Assembly (NCBI GenBank): GCA_029940475.1
Contig: JAPYUT010000038.1
Location: forward strand, 1-38,252
Direction: 5' to 3'
DNA: 38,252 bases
Origin: Verrucomicrobiales bacterium
GTDB lineage: Bacteria; Verrucomicrobiota; Verrucomicrobiia; Verrucomicrobiales; DEV007
Positions 25,438-33,716 of the stretch are shown here, piece after piece. Below the pieces are notes generated by a model. That model saw nothing but the letters and a program-made list of their open reading frames with translations, had not been told where the DNA came from and did no database searches. Position 1 is the stretch's first letter. Each line of letters opens with the position of its first letter. Made by a program: the position numbers and the translations under genes.

Positions 25438-25809
25438 ATGCATCTCATTATTCTCGCAGTCATCATCGGCGCAGTGGCCGCCCTGCTCGGTTCCCTGCTG
25501 GGTGTCGGGGGCGGCATTATCATGGTGCCTGCGTTCAAGGCACTCGGTTTAACCATGCAGCAGGCGATCGGCACCTCGCTGGCAGTGATGGTGGTGACGG
25601 CAGCGGTATCCTCTGTGCGTTATGCCCAGAGCGGCTTTATCCACTGGGGGGTTGCCGGGGCGGCGGCGCTGGCGGCGGTGGTCGCCGCGTATTTTGGCAC
25701 CGAGTTGATGAAGACCCTCTCTGCCCAGCAGTTGAAATCCGCCTTTGGGATATTCCTGATTGCTGCCGGGGTCTACATGCTGTTTTTCCAGAGGGCGGCA
25801 GCATCCTGA
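25438..25809 (+). CDS. Half-length TauE/SafE-family membrane protein
   Basis: The 123-residue product is almost wholly hydrophobic with about four membrane segments. It carries the family signature 'GAVAALLGSLLGVGGGIIMVPAF...AIGTSLAVMVVTAAVSS'. TauE/SafE permeases are usually ~250 residues with two such repeats; this is a single repeat and must act as a dimer if it transports. Family members move sulfite, sulfonate-derived anions or other small anions out of the cell. The frame is intact and ends with a proper stop, so it does not look like a decayed fragment. It converges with the PH-domain gene 17 bases away. Confidence 0.82.
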   Translation: MHLIILAVIIGAVAALLGSLLGVGGGIIMVPAFKALGLTMQQAIGTSLAVMVVTAAVSSVRYAQSGFIHWGVAGAAALAAVVAAYFGTELMKTLSAQQLKSAFGIFLIAAGVYMLFFQRAAAS

Positions 25810-25826
25810 TCCTGTTGCAAACGGGG

Positions 25827-26498
25827 TCAATCCATTTTGTCCTGCAGCTCGCGTACCAGTGCCTTTACCCGTTGCGCTTTCCAGATATCGGTGAACATGA
25901 CATCAATGGAGTCGCCGGCAGAGGAAAACTCGATAGTGCCGATACCAATCAGCCCGGCAAGGCCTCTTTTTCGGACATTGATAATGCGAATATCCTCGAT
26001 GCGAACCTCGTTTGAGCTTTTCGCGATCAGGCCCCAGATGAATTCCACCCTTCTCGGGGTCACGGTGTAAACACGCGTGCCGCGCGCGATCAGCAGGCCG
26101 ATGATTGTCAGGGAGGACACTGCGAACCCGCCGATAAAATACCAGATATCCGTCGGCCCCAGGCACAAGCCGAAGGCGATCCCGAGCATGGCCAGGATGA
26201 GTGATTTCCGGTAGCGCAGGGCGGTTGGGTGACATCGCAGGAGCAGGGAATCGGGTTGTGGTCCCGGGTCATCTGCCATTGCGGGTTGCCCGTGTTGTGT
26301 ATCTTGGGCTTCAGGATCTTCACCGTCTTCCGGGACAGGCTCGAAGAGCTCATCGAGCATCACCATCCTGCCGGTGAGTGCATCCTCACACTCGTGGGAG
26401 AAGGAGATCACCTGGTCTTCCAGCATGCGTTCTATCTGCTTTGCCGAGTAAGGTCCGTTGCGCTCACCGTCTTCCCAGATATAAAAGCTTTCAGGCAT
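25827..26498 (-). CDS. GYF_2 and bacterial PH-domain membrane protein
   Basis: The 223-residue product starts with a GYF_2-like module (about 5-50, 'FYIWEDGERNGPYSAKQIERML'). An acidic linker (about 55-80) follows, then two membrane helices (about 100-120 and 122-142) and a bacterial PH (bPH2/YdbT-like) domain ('RVYTVTPRRVEFIWGLIAKSSNEVRIEDIRIINVRKRGLAGLIGIGTIEFSSA', about 145-220). No enzymatic role is known for this class; such proteins sit in the inner membrane and may scaffold others. It is the last gene of a close-packed minus-strand run, 15 bases after the YbjN-like gene. Confidence 0.8.
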   Translation of the reverse strand: MPESFYIWEDGERNGPYSAKQIERMLEDQVISFSHECEDALTGRMVMLDELFEPVPEDGEDPEAQDTQHGQPAMADDPGPQPDSLLLRCHPTALRYRKSLILAMLGIAFGLCLGPTDIWYFIGGFAVSSLTIIGLLIARGTRVYTVTPRRVEFIWGLIAKSSNEVRIEDIRIINVRKRGLAGLIGIGTIEFSSAGDSIDVMFTDIWKAQRVKALVRELQDKMD

Positions 26499-26513
26499 TG
26501 TCAGGGCAGCCCT

Positions 26514-27008
26514 TCAAGGGGCGGGTTCCTTGTTCACCGGCGGCAACAGGTCCTCACGGGCAAGCAGTGCGGCAATTGACTGCTGCGGTTGACGGTTAAG
26601 CTCGGCCAAAAAGGGAGTGATGCGATCCATCTCGACAATCGCGGTGCGCACCAGGCTGGTGATGGTCCCTAAGTCAGCAGCGCCGTCAGCAAAGACATTG
26701 CTGGCACGAAAGAATACCTCTCCACTGTCAGGGTTGGTCTCAAAATTTCCAACGTTGAGGGTAAGGTTGGTGCGCATCAGTGCCTCACACACTGACGTTC
26801 TTGCGGCCGGCAGGACATGGAATGAAAGCTGAGCCATGACTGAGGCGGTTGAGAGTTCCTCGAAGGCCTGGACATGCATTGCCACCTTGGCGTGGTAGGC
26901 TTCAAATTCGCATTCAAGCACCGGTTGTTGTTCCACTTTCCGGTATTGCCATCCGGCGGCGTTGAAGGCGGTCTCGATTTGACTGATCAGTGTTTGCTTT
27001 TCAGGCAC
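26514..27008 (-). CDS. YbjN-like sensory-domain protein
   Basis: The 164-residue soluble product has no signal peptide. 'MRTNLTLNVGNFETNPDSGEVFFRASNVFADGAADLGTITSLVRTAIVEMDRITPFL' resembles the YbjN/type-III-chaperone-like fold, in which a beta sheet is flanked by helices. The function of that family is poorly defined. The start is GTG at 27008, six bases after the DUF1552 stop, which implies co-transcription and probably coupling. The similarity was read by eye, so the family call is moderate. Confidence 0.65.
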   Translation of the reverse strand: MPEKQTLISQIETAFNAAGWQYRKVEQQPVLECEFEAYHAKVAMHVQAFEELSTASVMAQLSFHVLPAARTSVCEALMRTNLTLNVGNFETNPDSGEVFFRASNVFADGAADLGTITSLVRTAIVEMDRITPFLAELNRQPQQSIAALLAREDLLPPVNKEPAP

Positions 27009-27014
27009 CGCTTT

Positions 27015-28355
27015 TCAGGCAATCAAGTCGTCAAGGTCCCCCGTGCTGTCAGCAAAGGATTCCGCCTTTACACCCATCCGTTTCTGCATGGTCACGAAGA
27101 GGTTTGAGAGTGGCGTTTTGCTGTCGAATGTCAGGTATTGTCCGTGCTGATAGCCCATGTTTTTCCCGCCGGCGAGGACCAGGGGATAGTTGGTGTTGTT
27201 GTGGGTCTTGCTGTTGCTGCTACCGTAAAGGATACAGGTGTTATCCAGAACTGATCCCTCGCCTTCTTTCATCTCGTCTAGGCGCTTCATCAGATAGGCC
27301 AGGCACTCCGTCTGGTAGCGGTCCCACTTGCCCCTGTTTTCCGCTCCCTTACCTTTCCCTGCACCATGGGCCAGCCCGTGGGCGTCTTTACTGAAGCCGA
27401 GAAGCGGCGGGAATTTATTCGCAATGGAGATGGCGCCGTGCATACTCGCCAGTTGGTAAGTGACAAAGCGGGTGGAATCGGTCTGGAAAGCCAAGGCGAT
27501 CAAGTCGAGCATGGTGTGGATCAATTTGCCCGGGGTTTCATTGTCTGCATCAAGGCTGAGTCCCTCGGCGTTCACTTTCGGACGGGGAACGTTTAACCAT
27601 TGAGCCGAACGCTCCACGTCCTGCTCGATCTCGCGCACCGAAGTGAGATATTGGTCCAGTTTACCCTGGTCCACCTTGCCGAGTTTACGGTGCAGGCTTT
27701 TGGCCTCGTCCAGCAACAGGTCGAGATGGCTGCCGGTGCGGGTGAGACCTTGCCTCTGGGCCTCGATGGAATCTCCCTTCAATCCGAACAATCGCTCGAA
27801 AACGATAGCCGGACGGTTGAAGGAGGGGATTGGTTGACCGGTTCGCGAATAGGAAAGTGTGTTGGCCCGGGTGGGCATGCCCACTCCGCCATCCGAGGAG
27901 AGCACCAGGCTGGTGAAACGGGTGCTCGCACCAAGCTTGTGAGTGCGCGCCATGAACTGGTCCAGGGAAATTGAATTTTTAAGCCCGGTAGTCGCAAGGC
28001 TTAATTCCTCCCCGGTCAGGAAAGTATCACCACTGTCATGTCCACCGATTCTCCTGACCTTCGGGTGGGAGAGTCCCCCGAGAATGGTGACTTGGTCACG
28101 AAAGGGTTCCAACACCTCAAGCGATTTATTAAAAGTAAAGTCCTTGCCCGATCCTTTTGGAAACCAGTTCCATTGACCGTATTCCCCATCTTGTTTGGGC
28201 AGGCTCACGCCATAGGGAAAGTAAATAGAACAGAATCTTTTTGGAGGTGATTTGATCCCGGCTCCCATCAGGGACTCCATCCATGGCAACGCAAGCGAAA
28301 TACCCGTCGCCTTAAGCATTGCCCTGCGATTCAACTGAAATGATCCCTGATTCAT
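27015..28355 (-). CDS. DUF1552 family exported protein (Tat-like leader)
   Basis: The 446-residue product begins MNQGSFQLNRRAMLKATGISLALPWMESLMG, a twin-arginine-type leader. The body carries the DUF1552 hallmarks 'RFCSIYFPYGVS', 'HDSGDTFLTG', 'SLDQFMA' and 'NTCILYGSSNSKTHNNTNYPLVLAGG'. In Planctomycetota and Verrucomicrobiota these proteins are encoded next to DUF1592-type cytochrome proteins, as here, where the partner lies 46 bases upstream in transcription order. They resemble DUF1501/sulfatase-like enzymes, but no reaction is established. The stop is TGA. The Tat leader suggests folding and cofactor loading before export. Confidence 0.92.
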   Translation of the reverse strand: MNQGSFQLNRRAMLKATGISLALPWMESLMGAGIKSPPKRFCSIYFPYGVSLPKQDGEYGQWNWFPKGSGKDFTFNKSLEVLEPFRDQVTILGGLSHPKVRRIGGHDSGDTFLTGEELSLATTGLKNSISLDQFMARTHKLGASTRFTSLVLSSDGGVGMPTRANTLSYSRTGQPIPSFNRPAIVFERLFGLKGDSIEAQRQGLTRTGSHLDLLLDEAKSLHRKLGKVDQGKLDQYLTSVREIEQDVERSAQWLNVPRPKVNAEGLSLDADNETPGKLIHTMLDLIALAFQTDSTRFVTYQLASMHGAISIANKFPPLLGFSKDAHGLAHGAGKGKGAENRGKWDRYQTECLAYLMKRLDEMKEGEGSVLDNTCILYGSSNSKTHNNTNYPLVLAGGKNMGYQHGQYLTFDSKTPLSNLFVTMQKRMGVKAESFADSTGDLDDLIA

Positions 28356-28401
28356 TATGAAGACCTCGAAATTGTCCTGACAAAATACATCTTCATGGCC
28401 C

Positions 28402-30810
28402 TTATCGCGACAAAAAAGGTTGGCTTGTAACGATATTCGCCATCAGGGGGGCAAGCCGGTAGTTATCCTTTGCAAAGTCACTACTGAGTTTTTCAATCAG
28501 GGGCTCGTCCTCCAGCTTCAGGGAACGGCCCAGGGCATAGGTCAGTAATTTTGATACCAATGCCTTGGCAAATTGATCACGTCTTTCATTGAGCAAATAT
28601 TTCTGGAGGTCAGCCAACCCCGAGATCTCATGGTTCCCCGGCAGCACAGTCTCGGCGGAAACGGGTTTTTTCCGGCGGGCAGTCTTTTCCCTGAAGAGGC
28701 CAATGGCATCATATCCCTCAAGGGCAATTCCCCATGGGTCAATACCCCGATGGCAATCCGCACAAGCCTCTTTTTTTCGATGAACGGCGAGTTGTTCGCG
28801 GATGGAAAGCTTCTCAAAGTTAGGCACGCTTGCTTCGAGATCAGGAATGTCGGGAGGCGGCGGATTGGGTGGATCGTGCAGGAGATGCTCCCTGATCCAG
28901 ACCGCCCGCTTGATCGGGTGCGAGTCCGCCCCGTCCGAACCGGCCAGGTGGGTGGAGGCATGACCGAGCAGGCCGCCCGGTCGATTCGTGCCTTGCAGGG
29001 AAACCCGCTCGAAGAACTGGGACTTCGGGCCGCTCAACCCGTAGTGCTTGGCCAAGTTGGCATTGAGCATGGTGAAGTCGGCGTCGAGAAATTGCAGGGC
29101 CGAGGTGTTGCTGCGCAGGATTTCCCTGAAGAAGGCTTGCGTCTCGCTGACCATGTCCGGCTTCAAGCGGTTGTCGAAACCCTTGTAGTATTGCGGGTTG
29201 ATTGCCACCCGGTCGACTCCCTCGAGGTCGAGCCATTGCATGCTGAACTGTGCGGCGAAGCGATCGGCCTTTTCATCCGTGAACATGCGATCAAATTGTT
29301 TTTGCAACACGGACGACTCCAGAAGGCGACCGGAATCAGCCAAGTTGAATAGCTCTTCATCCGGCATCGAGCTCCAGAGGAAGTAGGATAGGCGGGCAGC
29401 CAGCTCGTGGGCGGTGAGATTTCTTGATTTATCGGACTTGAAGGGCTCGCTGAGGTAGAGGAAGTGGGAGGAGGCCAAGGCGGCGGAGAGGGTTTCCTTG
29501 AGGGCCGAGATGGGAGGATCCCCCTGCTGGAGCATTTTCTGGTAGTGGCTCAGCCACTTTTTTATTCCCTCCCCGCTGGCCGGTCGTCGCCAGGCCCGGC
29601 GAAGAAAGCGGCTCAGTATATTCTCGACCGCCTGCGGATCGGACAATTCCTCTCCTTCGCGAATGATTCTGCGGTGCAGCGGTGGCGGCCAGGACGGGTA
29701 GTCGTTGCGGACGAACTCGACGGACTCGATGATGATGCGGGGGAAATCAGGATCCTCGGGGAAGACCTTGACCTTCCTTTTCTTGATCTTTCCTTTCTTG
29801 TCTTTCTCCTCAATTACCTTGTTGACGGCCTTGGTGGGCGGCTCGCCGTCGTCGAGGGCGTTTTGCAGCGCGATGATGCCGCTCAATTTGTCGTCCGGCA
29901 CACGGGCTTCCGGCTTGGGAAAGAACTCGGGCCAACCGGAAATGTCATAATACTCCGGGGTGCTCGAGGTAACCGCAATTGCTCCGGCATCGCCCATTAT
30001 ATTGAGAGTTAGTCCTGAAACGAAATATCCGTATTGAGCATAGAGGATAGGTGCCGGTTGGCCGGGCTTGCGATCCGTGGAAGCCTTCACCCGAATGCTG
30101 AATTTACCAGTCCGCGGCAAGCCCTTGAAGGAACCATGCCAAAAGTTCACTCGACCGAGGCGGTCCGAGGAAAGGCCGCTGAACCTCCTGCTGTTGGGAC
30201 CTTTCATGCCACCATTGTTTCGGCTGATTTCGGTGACTTCCTTTTTTTCCTGCTTACCCTCCACAAGGATAAAGTCCAAGGCCTTCCTGGCGGTCTTGAG
30301 GTAATTCTCGATCTGCAGGCCGGTCATGCCAAGTGCAGCCCCGTTGTTGCGGAAGCCATCGCCGGAAATCGCGTCAGAGGGAAACTCCCCGCTGTAATCC
30401 ATTTCCAGTCCCAAGAGGTCCGTCATGGTGTATTGATACTCAGTCCGGTTAAGCCGCCTGAGCACGGCCTGTCCCCCTGCATTTCGCCTGGCATCGGCAG
30501 CCCTTTCCAATTCCCCGGTCAGCCAACCGACGAGGCCGCGGCGTTCCCCGGCTGATAATTGTGGCTCATCCTCGGGCGGCATTTCACCGCGGTTGAGCAT
30601 GTTCAGCGCATCGTGCCAGGTCTCGGCGGCATTGCCGTTGACCATATCCGGATCGAGTAAATCGAGCCTGATCTTGCCTTTCTGTTTTTCAGGGCCGTGG
30701 CAGGTGAAGCAATGCCTTTGCAATACCGGTAGCGCGTCTTCCTCGAAGAGGTCATTGCCGATTGCCGCGGATGGCAGCAGGAACAACGCGATTAAACGTG
30801 AAGCGTTCAT
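28402..30810 (-). CDS. Planctomycete-type cytochrome protein (PSCyt1/DUF1587/DUF1592/DUF1588/DUF1585)
   Basis: The 802-residue product has a signal peptide (about 1-18) and an N-terminal c-type heme site CFTCH at 34-38, followed by 'LNRGEMPPEDEP'. The middle shows the DUF1587/DUF1595/DUF1592 series ('LNRTEYQYTMTDLLGLEMDYSGEFPSDAISGDGFRNNGAALGMT', 'RLSYFLWSSMPDEELFNLADSG'). Near residue 697 a second heme-like motif CADCH appears in the DUF1588 segment ('GIDPWGIALEGYD'). The DUF1585 end is 'LLTYALGRSLKLEDEPLIEKL'. It is expected in the periplasm as an electron-transfer partner of the DUF1552 protein. 60 bases separate it from the DUF1080 gene upstream. Confidence 0.93.
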   Translation of the reverse strand: MNASRLIALFLLPSAAIGNDLFEEDALPVLQRHCFTCHGPEKQKGKIRLDLLDPDMVNGNAAETWHDALNMLNRGEMPPEDEPQLSAGERRGLVGWLTGELERAADARRNAGGQAVLRRLNRTEYQYTMTDLLGLEMDYSGEFPSDAISGDGFRNNGAALGMTGLQIENYLKTARKALDFILVEGKQEKKEVTEISRNNGGMKGPNSRRFSGLSSDRLGRVNFWHGSFKGLPRTGKFSIRVKASTDRKPGQPAPILYAQYGYFVSGLTLNIMGDAGAIAVTSSTPEYYDISGWPEFFPKPEARVPDDKLSGIIALQNALDDGEPPTKAVNKVIEEKDKKGKIKKRKVKVFPEDPDFPRIIIESVEFVRNDYPSWPPPLHRRIIREGEELSDPQAVENILSRFLRRAWRRPASGEGIKKWLSHYQKMLQQGDPPISALKETLSAALASSHFLYLSEPFKSDKSRNLTAHELAARLSYFLWSSMPDEELFNLADSGRLLESSVLQKQFDRMFTDEKADRFAAQFSMQWLDLEGVDRVAINPQYYKGFDNRLKPDMVSETQAFFREILRSNTSALQFLDADFTMLNANLAKHYGLSGPKSQFFERVSLQGTNRPGGLLGHASTHLAGSDGADSHPIKRAVWIREHLLHDPPNPPPPDIPDLEASVPNFEKLSIREQLAVHRKKEACADCHRGIDPWGIALEGYDAIGLFREKTARRKKPVSAETVLPGNHEISGLADLQKYLLNERRDQFAKALVSKLLTYALGRSLKLEDEPLIEKLSSDFAKDNYRLAPLMANIVTSQPFLSR

Positions 30811-30870
30811 TTCAAGGATGGATGCCTTTTTCCCGGGGAAGCATTTGCTCCTCCTGTTTACCGGAAGGCA

Positions 30871-31479
30871 TTATTTATTATCAGGTAACTCCACAATGGT
30901 GATGTTTCTCAACTGCACCGGGGAGCCGTGACCACAAAAACAGATATGTCCGCTGCGTCTCCGGACCCCTTTGTGTTTTGGGTTCTTTTTTGCCAACTCA
31001 TCCAGGTTGGCCTCGGTGATCTTTGTGCCGTTTAACTCGACGATGACCAGTGGGCCGTTGACGGTGACCTTCTGGTGGTTCCATTCGCCGACAGGCTTAA
31101 GGAAGCCGCGCCTGGCAGCCTTCAGCTTGTAGATGGATCCGTGATACTGCGAGTCTTTCAGCCTGGCATATTTCGGGTGACTGTTGTCCAGGATCTGCAA
31201 CTCCATGCCTGCTGAGGATGGTCCGCCGGTTCCCGGGTAATGGATGCCGAGGCCGTTGTTGCCGTGGGGCGGCAGGAGAAAGTCAAATTCGAAGATATAG
31301 TTGCGGTATTGCTTCTTGCTTACCAGGTTCTTCCCGCGGCAGATGATAACACCGTCCTTGACCTCATAAGCCGCCCCGGTCCACCCACTCAGGTCTTTGC
31401 CGTTGAAAAGGCTGATGGCTTGCTGGCTGCTTGAGGATGCGGCCCAGGCTAATGACATTGCGATGAGCAGGGTTTTCAT
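30871..31479 (-). CDS. Secreted DUF1080 / 3-keto-disaccharide hydrolase-like protein
   Basis: The 202-residue product has a signal peptide (about 1-19) and one jelly-roll DUF1080 domain: 'ISLFNGKDLSGWTG', 'VKDGVIICRGKNLVSKKQYRNYIFEFDFLLPPHGNNGLGIHYPG', 'GMELQILDN' and 'ICFCGHGSPVQLRNITIVEL'. The family includes enzymes acting on 3-keto-glycosides and many binding proteins. The final 'GHGSPVQFRNI' motif is usual. It is the first gene of the minus-strand run that continues with DUF1592 and DUF1552, so all may serve one extracellular carbohydrate or sulfated-glycan pathway; that link is inference. Confidence 0.9.
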   Translation of the reverse strand: MKTLLIAMSLAWAASSSSQQAISLFNGKDLSGWTGAAYEVKDGVIICRGKNLVSKKQYRNYIFEFDFLLPPHGNNGLGIHYPGTGGPSSAGMELQILDNSHPKYARLKDSQYHGSIYKLKAARRGFLKPVGEWNHQKVTVNGPLVIVELNGTKITEANLDELAKKNPKHKGVRRRSGHICFCGHGSPVQLRNITIVELPDNK

Positions 31480-31552
31480 TGTCTACAGTTGAGAATAATT
31501 TCAATTGTATGGAGCTTCTCCGGCTGCCCTTGACTTAATGCGGAGGGTATAT

Positions 31553-31630
31553 TGGTCGGGGTGATAGGATTCGAACCTACGGCTTCCTGCTCCCAAAGCA
31601 GGCGCTCTGACCAAGCTGAGCTACACCCCG
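31553..31630 (-). tRNA. tRNA-Pro (anticodon UGG)
   Basis: The minus strand folds as a complete cloverleaf. The acceptor is CGGGGTG/CACCCCG with discriminator A, and an encoded CCA lies at 31555-31553. The anticodon arm is CCTGC-TTTGGGA-GCAGG, so the anticodon is TGG, and the T arm has GGTTCGAATCC. Without the CCA the gene is 31556-31630. It lies between the DUF1080 gene and thrS. Confidence 0.96.
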
Positions 31631-31723
31631 TTTCCGCTTGAGCGGCCTGTAAGGTTCCTGAATCCGCGTGGGTTTCAAGTTGTAAATCGCGATTGCGCGA
31701 CTATCTGATTTATCTTTAGAAGC

Positions 31724-33604
31724 ATGGCTGAAGACAACCAACGCAAGACCCTTGACCAGCGTGCCCAGATGTCTGAACTGGATCGATTGCGGCATTCCAC
31801 GGCGCATGTGCTGGCGACTGCCATTGCAAAACTGTGGCCGGACGCCCAGTTTGCGGCCGGACCGCCGGTTGAGAACGGGTTTTATTATGACGTGGAGCTC
31901 GATCACCGCATCTGCCCGGAGGATTTCGAGTCGATCGAGGCGGAAATGACCAGGGTGGTGAAAGAAAACCAGACTTTCGAGAAGATGTCCGTGTCACGGG
32001 AAGAGGCGCTGGAACTGGCGCAGAAGGGCCGTCTGGCAGCGCTCGGCGAGCGATCAGTCGCCTCAACCTTCAAGGTTGACCTGCTTGGGGAAATTCCCGA
32101 GGACGAGGAGATTTCAATCTTCAAAAACGGTGACTTCTGGGACCTTTGTGCCGGGCCCCATGTGCCGCGCACCGGCAATTGCAAGGCTTTCAAGCTGATG
32201 TCGGTCGCCAGCGCCTTTTACAAGGGGGATGCCAACAACCCGCAGTTGCAGCGCGTCTACGGTACTGCCTTCAAGAACAAGACCCAGCTTGGCGAACATC
32301 TTGAACAACTTGAGGAGGCCAAAAAGCGTGATCATCGCAAGATTGGCCGTGACCTTGGCCTGTTTCATTTTGACGAGGCGGTCGGGCAGGGGTTGGTCTT
32401 GTGGAAGCCGAAGGGTGCGATTGTGCGTAATGAGCTGCAGAAGTTCATCAGCAGTGAACTGGAAAAGTGTGGCTATAGCCAGGTTTACACTCCCCACATC
32501 GGCAAGCTTGGGCTTTACCGGACAAGTGGTCATTTCCCTTATTATGAGGAGAGTCAGTTTCAACCTGTGGTTGATCGTGAGGCGATGGCAAAGCTGGCCG
32601 ATGAGGGCTGTTCATGTGGGGAGCTTACCAACCGGTTGAAGTCGGGCGAGGTTGAGGGCTTTTTGCTCAAGCCCATGAATTGCCCGCATCATATCAAGAT
32701 TTATGCCAGCGAGCACCATAGCTATCGTGACCTGCCGGTGCGTCTTGCGGAATTCGGAACCGTTTATCGCTGGGAGAAGTCGGGCGAGTTGGGGGGGCTG
32801 ACACGGGTGCGCTCGTTTACCCAGGATGATGCTCACTTGTTTTGTACCGATGAGCAGGTGCAACCCGAAATCATAGGCTGCCTTGAGCTGGTCAAGGTGG
32901 TGTTGAATACACTCGGCATTAGTGATTACCGGGTTCGTATTGGTTTGCGGGATCCGGATTCCAGTAAATATGTCGGGGATCCTGCGAACTGGGATCGCGC
33001 CGAGCAAGCACTACGCCAGGCGGCGAGCACGCTGGAGGTGCCGTTTACTGAAGAGGCAGGTGAGGCGGCCTTCTACGGGCCAAAGATCGACTTCGTGGTG
33101 AAGGATGTTATTGGACGCGAGTGGCAACTGGGAACAGTGCAGGTTGACTATAATCTGCCTGAGCGTTTTGACTTGAGTTACGTTGGGGCGGACAATAAGC
33201 CGCACCGCCCGGTAATGATTCATCGTGCGCCCTTTGGATCCCTTGAGCGGTTTGTCGCCGTGCTTATTGAACACTTTGAGGGGGCCTTTCCCACCTGGCT
33301 TGCACCGCAGCAGGTGCGTGTGCTGCCGATTTCCGAAAAGTTTACCGATGTTGCCCAGAAATACCTTGATATGCTGCAGGAAGCCGGTGCCAGGGCCGCG
33401 ATGGATAATTCAGCGGAAAAAATTGGGGCTAAAATTAGGCTTGCTCAAATCGACAAGATTCCATATATGTTAATTATTGGTGCTAAAGAAGTCGAATCCG
33501 AAACCATCTCAGTCCGCCACCGTAGCCGTGGTGACCTCGGGGTATTGTGCCCTGAGGAATTTCTCACTGAATTTCGGGAGGAAGTTTCTGCCCGCATGCT
33601 CTAG
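31724..33604 (+). CDS. thrS: Threonyl-tRNA synthetase lacking the TGS domain
   Basis: The 626-residue product charges tRNA-Thr. It has the editing (tRNA SAD) domain from about 20 ('LRHSTAHVLATAIAKLWP' to about 215), the class-II catalytic core (about 225-515) and the anticodon-binding domain (about 520-626, 'QVRVLPISEKFTDVA'). The zinc ligands are C320 in MNCPHH, H371 in DDAHLF and H500 in IHRAPFGS. The usual ~60-residue N-terminal TGS domain is absent, and a TGA in frame at 31706 rules out a longer start. A small insertion before C320 carries C296-S-C298. The infC gene follows, as in many bacteria. Confidence 0.94.
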   Translation: MAEDNQRKTLDQRAQMSELDRLRHSTAHVLATAIAKLWPDAQFAAGPPVENGFYYDVELDHRICPEDFESIEAEMTRVVKENQTFEKMSVSREEALELAQKGRLAALGERSVASTFKVDLLGEIPEDEEISIFKNGDFWDLCAGPHVPRTGNCKAFKLMSVASAFYKGDANNPQLQRVYGTAFKNKTQLGEHLEQLEEAKKRDHRKIGRDLGLFHFDEAVGQGLVLWKPKGAIVRNELQKFISSELEKCGYSQVYTPHIGKLGLYRTSGHFPYYEESQFQPVVDREAMAKLADEGCSCGELTNRLKSGEVEGFLLKPMNCPHHIKIYASEHHSYRDLPVRLAEFGTVYRWEKSGELGGLTRVRSFTQDDAHLFCTDEQVQPEIIGCLELVKVVLNTLGISDYRVRIGLRDPDSSKYVGDPANWDRAEQALRQAASTLEVPFTEEAGEAAFYGPKIDFVVKDVIGREWQLGTVQVDYNLPERFDLSYVGADNKPHRPVMIHRAPFGSLERFVAVLIEHFEGAFPTWLAPQQVRVLPISEKFTDVAQKYLDMLQEAGARAAMDNSAEKIGAKIRLAQIDKIPYMLIIGAKEVESETISVRHRSRGDLGVLCPEEFLTEFREEVSARML

Positions 33605-33702
33605 ATAGAGCGTTCTTTCCCCTGCCTGATGTTTGTTTATAATTTCCCCGCTTCGGTCTTTTTCTTAACAGGATCGACCGAATGCATCCATATGAGCCAA
33701 AC

Positions 33703-33708
33703 AGGAGG
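33703..33708 (+). promoter_or_regulatory. Shine-Dalgarno of infC
   Basis: AGGAGG is followed eight bases later by ATC at 33717 in the IF3 frame. No ATG, GTG or TTG in the IF3 frame lies close, so this site supports a rare start codon. Confidence 0.6.
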
Positions 33709-33716
33709 GCATCGTT

